Below the pieces are notes generated by a model. It saw only the letters and a list, made by a program, of their open reading frames with translations. It ran no database searches and was not told the DNA's origin. Positions 56,201 to 64,000 of a stretch of DNA of 64,000 nucleotides are shown here, piece after piece. This stretch comes from Begonia masoniana. Its lineage: Eukaryota > Streptophyta > Magnoliopsida > Cucurbitales > Begoniaceae. The position numbers were made by a program, and so were the translations under genes. Within the stretch, counting starts at the first letter, position 1. Every line of letters begins with the position of its first letter. The stretch spans positions 20,277,614-20,341,613 of the forward strand of contig CM039506.1 of the NCBI GenBank assembly GCA_022432975.1, in the 5' to 3' direction.

Positions 56201-58700
56201 AGTCTTAATTACTCGTCCATGAATGTTGTTGGGTCCTCATACACGTCGTTCTCATCACTTCAAGTTAAACTCGAATGTGAAATGGATAACTTAGGTTCTA
56301 ACCACAAGTCATGTAGCACTGAAACCTCATTAGCTTAAAACCTTTTCAACTCTTTTGGAACAATCGATTGAAGTGAAGTTTCATATGCTTCATCAAACGC
56401 ATTACTAAGTCTTAATTACTCGTCCATGAATGTTGTTGGGTCCTCAATACACGTCGTTCTCATCACTTCAAGCTAAAACCTACAATGTGAAATGGAAAAG
56501 TTAGGTTCTAACCACAAGTCATGTAACACTCAACCTAATTTGCTTGATACGTTCAACTCTTTTTTGGAACAAATCGATTGAAGTGAAGTTTCTTATAGGC
56601 TGCATCAAATGTAATACTAAGTCTTAATTACTCGTCCATGAAGGTTGTTGGGTCCTCATACACGTCGTTCTAATCACTTCAAGTTAAACTCGAATGTGAA
56701 ATGGATAACTTAGGTTCTAACCACAAGTCATGTAGCACTCAACCTCATTTGCTTGATACGTTCAACTCTTTTGGAACAAATCGATTGAAGTGAAGTTTCT
56801 ATGCTTAATCAAACGCATTACTAAGTCTAATTACTCGTCCATGAAGGTTGTTGGGTCCTCAATACACGTCGTTCTCATCACTTCAAGTTAAACCTCTGAA
56901 TGTGAAATGGATAACTTAGGTTCTAACCACAAGTCATGTAACACTCAACCTCATTTGCTTGATACGTTCAACTCTTTTGAACAAATCGATTGAAGTGAAG
57001 TTTCTTATGCTTAATCAAACGCATTACTAAGTCTTAATTACTCGTCCATGAAGGTGTTGGGTCCTTCAATACACGTCGTTTCATCACTTTCAAGTTAAAA
57101 CCTTGAATGGAAATGGATAACTTAGGTTTCTAACCACAAGTCATGTAACACTCAACCTCATTTGCTTGATACGTTCAACTCTTTTGGAACAAATCGATTG
57201 AAGTGAAGTTTCTTATGCTTCATCAACGCATTACTAAGTCTTAATTACTCGTCCATGAATGTTGTTGGGTCCTCAATACACGTCGTTGCTCATCACTTCA
57301 AGTTAAAACCTCGAATGTGAAATGGATAACTTAGGTTCTAACCACAAGTCTATGTAACACTCAACCTAATTTGCTTGATACGTTCAACTCTTTTGGAACA
57401 AATCGATTCGAAGTGAAGTTTCTATGCTTAATCAACGCATTACTAAGTCTTCCATTACTCGTCCATGAAGGTTGTTGGGTACATCAATACACGTCAGTTC
57501 TCATCACTTCAAGTTAAAACCTCGAATGTGAAATGGATAACCTTAGGTTCTAACCACAAGTTATGTAACAGTCAACCTAATTTGCTTGATACGTTCAACT
57601 CTTTTGGAACAAATCGATTGAAGTATAGTTTCTTATGCTTCATCAAACGCATTACTAAGTCTAATTACTCGTCCATGAAGGTTGTTGGGTCCTCAATACA
57701 CGTCGTTCTCATCACTTCAAGTTAAAACCTCGAATTTGAAATGGATAACTTAGGTTCTAACAACAAGTCATGTAACACTCAACCTAATTTGCTTGATACG
57801 TTCAACTCTTTTGGAACAAATCGAATTGAAGTGAAGTTTCTTATGCTTCATCAAACGCATTACTAAGTCTTAATTACTCGTCCATGAAGGTTGTTGGGTC
57901 CTCAATACACGTCGTTCTCATCACTTCAAGTTAAAACCTTAATGTGAAATGGATAACTTAGGTTCTAACCACAAGTCATGTAACACTCAACCTCAATTGC
58001 ATTGATACGTTTCAACTCTTTGGAACAAATCGATTGAAGTGAAGTTCTATGCTTAATCAAATGCATTACTAAGTCTTAATTACTCGTCCATGAAGGTTAG
58101 TTGGGTCCTCAATACACGTCGTTCAATCACTTCAAGTTAAACCTGAATGTGAAATGGATAACTTAGGTTCTAACCACAAGTCATGTAACACTCAACCTAA
58201 ATTGCTTGCTACGTTCAACTCTTTTGGAACAAAACGATTGAAGTGAAGTTTCTTATGCTTTATCAAACGTATTACTAAATCTTAATTACTCGTGCATGAA
58301 GGTTGTTGGGTCCTCAATACACGTCGTTCTCTTCACTTCAAGTTAAAACCTATAATGAGAAATGGATAACTTAGGTTCTAACCACAAGTCATGTAACAAT
58401 CAACCTCATTTGCTTGATACGTTCAACTCTTTTGGAACAATTCGATTTATGTGAAGTTTCTTATGCTTCATCAAACGCTTTACTAAGTCTTATTTACCTG
58501 TCCATGAAGGTTGTTGGGTACTCAATACACGTCGTTCTCATCACTTCAAGTTAAAACCTTGAATGTTAAATGGATAACTTATGTTCTAACCACAAGTCAT
58601 GTAGCACTCAACCTCATTTGCTTGATACGTTCAACTCTTTTGGAACAAATCGATTGAAGTGACATTACTTATGCTTCATCAAATGCATTAGTAAGTCTTA
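50300..58700 (+). repeat. ~2.91-kb higher-order repeat (14 monomers)
   Basis: CTAAATTGCTTG occurs at 50301 and 53212 (2,911 bp), and CTAAATTGCTTGCTACG at 55292 and 58197 (2,905 bp). Diagnostic variants follow in the same order: AACTCTTTACTAAG, GACGTTTC, GGCTGTTGGG, CTCAATTGCATGATTCG, AACATCGAATG, CTTGTTACAC, GATCGAAG, AGTCTCCATTAC, AGTTATGTAACAGTC, AATTTGAAATCG, AACAACAAG. 14 x 208 is 2,912. Order is disturbed in 55700-57300. Confidence 0.8.
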
Positions 58701-59199
58701 ATTACTTGTCCATGAAGGTTGTTGGGTCCTCAATACACGTCATTCTCATCACTTCAAGTTAAAACCTTGAATGTGAAATGGATAAGTAAGGTTCAAACCA
58801 CAACTCATGTAGCACTCAACATAATTTGCTTGATACATTCAACTCTTTTGGAACAAATCGATTGAAGTGAAGTTTCATATGCTTCGTCAAACGCATTACT
58901 AAGTCTTAATTATTCGTCCATGAAGGTTGTTGGGTCCTCAATACACGTTCTTCTCATCACTTCAAGTTAAAACCTCTAATGTGAAATGGATAACTTAGGT
59001 TCTAACCACAAGTCATGTAACACTCAACCTCATTTGCATGATACGTTCAACTCTTTTGGAACAAATCGATTGAAGTGAAGTTTATTATGCTTAATCAAAT
59101 GCATTACTAAGTCTTAATTACTCTTCCATGAAGGTTGTTGGGTCCTCAATACACGTTGTCCTCATCACTCCAAGTTAAAACGTTGAATGTGAAATGGAT

Positions 59200-60900
59200 A
59201 ACTTAGGTTCTAACCGCAAGTCATGTAGCACTGAACCTCATTAGCTTTAAACGTTCAACTCTTTTGGAACAAATCGATTGAAGTGAAGTTTCATAGGCTT
59301 AATCAAACACATTACTAAGTCTTAATTAATCGTCCATGAAGGTTGTTGGGTCCTCAATACACGTCGTTCTAATAACTTCAAGTTAAAACCTCGAATGTGA
59401 AATGGATAACTTTGGTTATAACCACAAGTCATGTAACACTCAACCAAATTTGCTTGATACATTCAACTCTTTTGGAACAAATCGATTGAAGTGAAGTTTC
59501 TTATGCTTCATCAAACGCATTACTAAGTCTTAATTACTCGTGCATTAAGGTTTTTAGGTCCTCAATACGCGTCGTTCTCATCACTTCAAGTTAAAACCTT
59601 GAATGTGAAATGGATAACTTAGGTTCTAACCACAAGTCATGTAACACTCAACCTAATTTGCTTGATACGTTCAACTCGTTTGGAACAAATCAATTGAAGT
59701 GAAGTTTCTTTTGCTTCATAAAACGCATTACAAAGTCTTAATTACTCGTCCATGAAGGTTGTTGGGTTCTCAATACACGTTGTTCTCATCACTTCAAGTT
59801 AAAACCTTGAATGTGGAATGGATAACTTAGGTTCTAACCACAAGTCATGTAGCACTAAACCTCATTAGCTTTATACGTTCAACTCTTTTGGAACAAATCG
59901 ATTGAAGTGAAGTTTCATAGGCTTAATCAAACGCATTACTAAGTCTTAATTAATCGTCCATGAAGGTTGTTGGGTCCTTAATACACGTCGTTCTAATCAC
60001 TTCTAGTTAAAACCTCGAATGTGAAATGGATAACTTTGGTTCTAACCACAAGTCATGTAACGCTCAACCAAATTTGCTTGATACATTCAACTCTTTTGGA
60101 ACAAATCGATTGAAGTGAAGTTTCTTATGCTTCATCAAACGCATTACTAAGTTTTAATTACTCGTCCATGAAGGTTGTTTGGTCCTCAATACAAGTCGTT
60201 GTCATCACTTCAAGTTAAAACATCGAATGTGAAATGGATAACTTAGGTTCTAACCACAAGTCTTGTTACACTCAACCTAATTTGCATGATCCGTTCAACT
60301 CTTTTGGAACAAATCGATTGAAGTGAAGTTTCTTATGGTTCATAAAACGTATTACAAAGTCTTAATTACTCGTCCATGAAGGTTGTTGGGTCCTCAATAC
60401 ACGTCTGTTGTCCATCACTTCAAGTTAAAACCTGAATGTGAAATGGATAACTTAGGTTCTAACCACAAGTCATGGAGCACTAAACCTCATTAGCTTTATA
60501 CGTTCAACTCTTTTGGAACAAATCGATTGAAGTGAAGTTTCATAGGCTTAATAAAACGCATTATAAGTCTTAATTAATCGTCCATGAAGGTTGTTGGGTC
60601 CTTAATACACGTCGTTCTAATCACTTCTAGTTAAAACCTCGAATGTGAAATGTATAAGTTTGGTTCAAACCACAAGTCATGTAACACTCAACCAAATTTG
60701 CTTGATACATTCAACTCTTTTGGAACAAATCGATTGAAGTGAAGTTTCTTATGCTTCATCAAACGCATTACTAAGTCTCCATTACTCGTCCATGAAGGTT
60801 TTTGGGACCTCAATACACGTCGTTCTCATCACTTCAAGTTAAAACCTCGAATGTGAAATGGATAACTTAGGTTCTAACCACAAGTCATGTAACACTCAAC
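59200..60900 (+). repeat. ~624-bp higher-order repeat (3 monomers)
   Basis: CCTCATTAGCTTTA at 59236, 59860 and 60485 (spacing 624 and 625), each followed by TTTCATAGGCTTAAT, TAATTAATCGTCC, TTCTAAT-ACTTC and TTTGGTT variants. Confidence 0.82.
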
Positions 60901-61489
60901 CTAATTTGCTTGATACGTTCAACTCTTTTGGAACAAATCAATTGAAGTGAAGTTTCTTATGCTTCATAAAACGCATTACAAAGTCTTAATTACTCGTCCA
61001 TGAAGGTTGTTGGGTCCTTATTACACGTCGTTTTCATCACTTCAAGTTAAAACCTATAATGTGAAATGGATAAACTAGGTTCTAACCACAAGTCATATAA
61101 CATTCAACCTCATTTGCTTGATACGTTCAACTCTTTTGGAACAAATCAATTGAAGTGAAGTTTCATATGCTTAATCAAACGTATTATTAAGTCTTAATTA
61201 CTCATCCATGAAGGTTGTGGGGTCCTCAATACACGTCGTTCTCATCACTTCAAGTTAAAACCTTCAATGTGAAATGGATAACTTAGGTTCTAACAACAAG
61301 TCATGTAGCACACAATCTCATTTGCTTGATACGTTCAACTCTTTTGGAACAAACCGATTGAAGTGAAGTTTCTTATGCTTCATCAAACGCATTACTAAGT
61401 CTTAATTACTCATCCATGAAGGTTGTTGGGTCCTCAATACACGTCGTTCTCATCACTTCAAGTTAAAACCTGGAATGTGAAATAGATAA

Positions 61490-63998
61490 CTTAGGTTCTA
61501 ACAACAAGTCCTGTAGCACTCAACCTCATTAGCTTGATACGTTCAACTCTTTTGGAAAAAATCGATTGAAGTGAAGTTTCATATGCTTAATCAAACGCAT
61601 TATTAAGTCTTAATTACTCGTCCATGAAGGTTGTTGGGTCCTCAATACACGTCGTTGCCATCACTTCAAGTTAAACTCTCGAATGGGAAATAGATAACTA
61701 AAGTTCTAACCACTAGTTTGTAGCACTCAACCTAATTTGCTTGATACGTTCAACTCTTTTGGAACAAATCGATTGAAGTGAAGTTTCTTATGCTTAATCA
61801 AACGCATTACTAAGTCTTAATTACTTGTCCATGAAGGTTGCTGGGACCTCAATAAACATCGTTCTCATCACTTCAAGTTAAAACCTTGAATGTGAAATGG
61901 ATAACTTAGGTTCCAACCACAAGTCATGTAGCACTGAACCTCATTAGCTTGGTACGTTCAGCTCTTTTTGAACAAATCAATTTAAGTGAAGTTTCATAAG
62001 CTTAATAAAACGCATTACTAAGTCTTAATTACTCGTCCTTGAAAGTTGTTTGTTCCTATATACACGTCGTTCTCATCACTTCAAGTTAAAACCTTGAATG
62101 TGAAATGGGTAACTTAGGTTCTATCCACATGTCATGTAACACTCAACCTAATTGGCATGATACGTTCAACTCTTTCGGAACAAATCGATTGAAATGAAGT
62201 TTCTTATGCTTTTTCAAACGCATTACTAAGTCTTAATTAAGCGTCCATGAAGTTTGTTGGGTCCTCAATACACGTCGTTATCATCACTTCAAGTTAAAAC
62301 CTCGAATGTGAAATGGATAACTTAGGTTCTAACCACAAGTCTTGTAGCACTCAACCTAATTTGCTTAATACGTTCAACTCTTTTCGATCAAATCGATTGA
62401 ACTGAAGTTTCTTATGCTTCATCAAACGCATTACTAAGTCTTAATTACTCGTCTATGAAGGTTGTTGCGTCCTCAATACACGTCGTTCTCATCACTTCAA
62501 GTTTAAACCTTGAATGTAAAATAGATAGCTTAGGTTCTAACCACATGTCATGTAACACTCTACCTAATTTGCTTGATACCTTCAACTCTTTTGGAACAAA
62601 TCGATTAAAGTGAAGTTTCTTATGCCTCATCAAAAGCATTACTAAGTCTTAATTACTCGTCAATGAAGGTTGTTGGGTCCTCAATACACGTCGTTGTCAT
62701 CACTTCAAGTTAAACCCTCGAATGTGAAATGGATAACTTCAGTTCTAACCACTAGTTTGTAGCACTCAACCTAATTTGCTGGATACGTTCAACACTTTTG
62801 GAGCAAATCGATTGAAGTGAAGTTTCTTATGCTTCATCAAACGCATTACTAAGTCTTAATTACTCGTCCATGAAGGTTGTTGGGTCCTCAATACACGTCG
62901 TTCTCATCACTTCAAGTTAAAACCTATAATGTGAAATGGATAACTTAGGTTCTAACCACCAGTCAAGTAACACTCAACCTCATTTGCTTGATACGTTCAA
63001 CTCTTTTGGAACAAATCGATTGAAGTGACGTTTCTTATGCTTCATCAAACGCATTAGTAAGTCTTAATTACTCATCCACGAAGGTTGTTGGGTCCTCAAT
63101 ACACGTCGTTCTCATCACTTCAAGTTAAAACCTTGAATATGAAATGGATAACTTAGGTTCAAACCACAAGTCATGTAGCACTCAACCTCATTTGGTTGAT
63201 ACGTTCAACTCTTTTGGAACAAATCGATTAAAGTGAAGTTTCATAGGATTAATCAAACGCATTACTAAGTCTTAATTACTCGTCCTTGAAAGTTGTTGGG
63301 TCCTCAATACACGTCGTTCTCATCACTTCAAGTGAAAACCTTGAATGTGAAATGGGTAACTTAGGTTCTAACTACATGTCATGTAACACTTAACCTAATT
63401 TGCTTGATACGTTCAACTCTTTTGGAACAAATCGATTGAAATGAAGTTTCTTATGCTTTTTCAAACGCATTACTAAGTCTTAATTACGCGTCCATGAAGG
63501 TTATTGGGTCCTCAATACACGTCGTTGTTATCACTTCAAGTTAAAACCTCAAATGTGAAATGGATAACTTAAGTTCTAACCACAAGTCTTGTAGCACTAA
63601 ACCTAATTTGCTTAATTCGTTCAGCTCATTTGGAACGAATCGATTGAAGTGAAGTTTCTTATGCTTCATCAAACGCATTACTAAGTCTTAATTACTCGTC
63701 TATGAAGGTTGTTGCGTCCTCAATACACGTCGTTCTCATCACTTCAAGTTTAAACCTTGAATGTAAAATGCAGAACTTATGTTCTAACCACATGTTATGT
63801 AACACTCAACCTAATTTGCTTCATACGTTCAACTCTTTTGGAACAAATCGATTGAAGTGAAGTTTCTTATGCTTCATTAAAAGCATTACTAAGTCTTAAT
63901 TACTCGTCCATGAAGGTTGTTGGGTCATCAATACACGTCGTTGCCATCACTTCAAGTTAAACCCTCGAATGTGAAATAGATAACTTAAGTTCTAACCA
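61490..63998 (+). repeat. ~1,248-bp higher-order repeat (6 monomers)
   Basis: GAAATGAAGTTTCTTATGCT with a following TTTTTCAAACG at 62191 and 63438, and AGTTCTAACCACT at 62741 and 63988, are both 1,247 bp apart. An earlier AGTTCTAACCACTAGTTTG at 61702 is 1,039 bp (five monomers) before the 62741 copy. Confidence 0.75.
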
Positions 63999-64000
63999 CT

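Larger units (their letters stand above)
30839..64000 (+). repeat. Main 208-bp satellite array, forward (~159 monomers)
   Basis: Continuous head-to-tail satellite to the window edge. The period is exactly 208 where checked (GGATAACTTA at 48191, 48399, 48607). The monomer has an inverted pair TCACTTCAA/TTGAAGTGA 113 bp apart. No retroelement insertion and no gene is visible in 33 kb. Its length, homogeneity and nested CRM-like elements nearby suggest a centromeric or pericentromeric array (inference). Short open frames over it come from repeated monomer translations and are not genes. Confidence 0.93.

Noticed and set aside
57465..57725. Short open frames within the satellite (also 38797, 47149, 47300, 55606, 62445)
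   Set aside because: All are translations of monomers whose frames shift with indels; no conserved start or composition.
30839..64000. CRISPR-like or other direct-repeat array
   Set aside because: The repeats have no unique spacers; whole 208-bp monomers are tandem, which is satellite structure in a plant genome.

Overview
The window looks like a piece of plant (probably eudicot) centromeric or pericentromeric heterochromatin. About 42 kb of the 64 kb (my length estimate, roughly 200 units) is a tandem satellite with a 208-bp monomer. The rest is LTR retrotransposon DNA nested in or beside that array. I see no host protein gene, tRNA, genuine rRNA gene or CRISPR array. The kingdom call rests on plant-type LTR elements with initiator-Met tRNA primer sites, a Cassandra-type element carrying 5S-like sequence, and chromovirus-like Ty3/gypsy proteins. 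I cannot name the species.

Layout. (1) 1-7632: a non-coding LTR element (LARD-like, Tekay/Del-style ends) whose 5' LTR is cut by the window edge. It sits in an older LTR fragment (7633-8561). (2) 8562-8802: satellite in reverse orientation, then poly-T, a 100-N gap (8822-8921), and satellite in forward orientation from about 9003. The gap therefore marks an orientation switch. (3) 10760-13216: a solo LTR with a perfect 5-bp target duplication (AAGTT) in satellite. (4) 17538-25320: a CRM-like Ty3/gypsy element with two 985-bp LTRs in INVERTED orientation, both outer ends being the U3 end, yet with a matching 5-bp flank (CAACC). It keeps gag-protease, reverse transcriptase and part of RNase H. 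Integrase and the normal 3' LTR are missing; in their place are a reversed satellite scrap and an inverted LTR-leader piece. Inside its pol region lies a three-LTR Cassandra array (20031-21303) with its own TSD (TGGGA). (5) 28143-30838: a truncated LTR related to the solo LTR. (6) 30839-64000: unbroken forward satellite with several higher-order repeats: a 759-bp 4-mer carrying a 73-bp deletion, a ~2.91-kb 14-mer, a ~624-bp 3-mer and a ~1,248-bp 6-mer.

How the parts relate. The satellite is the landing platform. LTR elements inserted into it, one became a solo LTR, one was rearranged, and another element nested inside that one. The LTRs of the non-coding families share conserved blocks: an AG/GTAAGT donor-like block, a small hairpin whose stem changes are compensatory, and a common 3' end. 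The most unusual features are the inverted-LTR composite with a TSD-like flank, the covarying LTR hairpin, and the deletion-marked 759-bp higher-order repeat. Parts of the long array carry many single-base indels that look like uncorrected long-read consensus error, so fine structure there needs caution.
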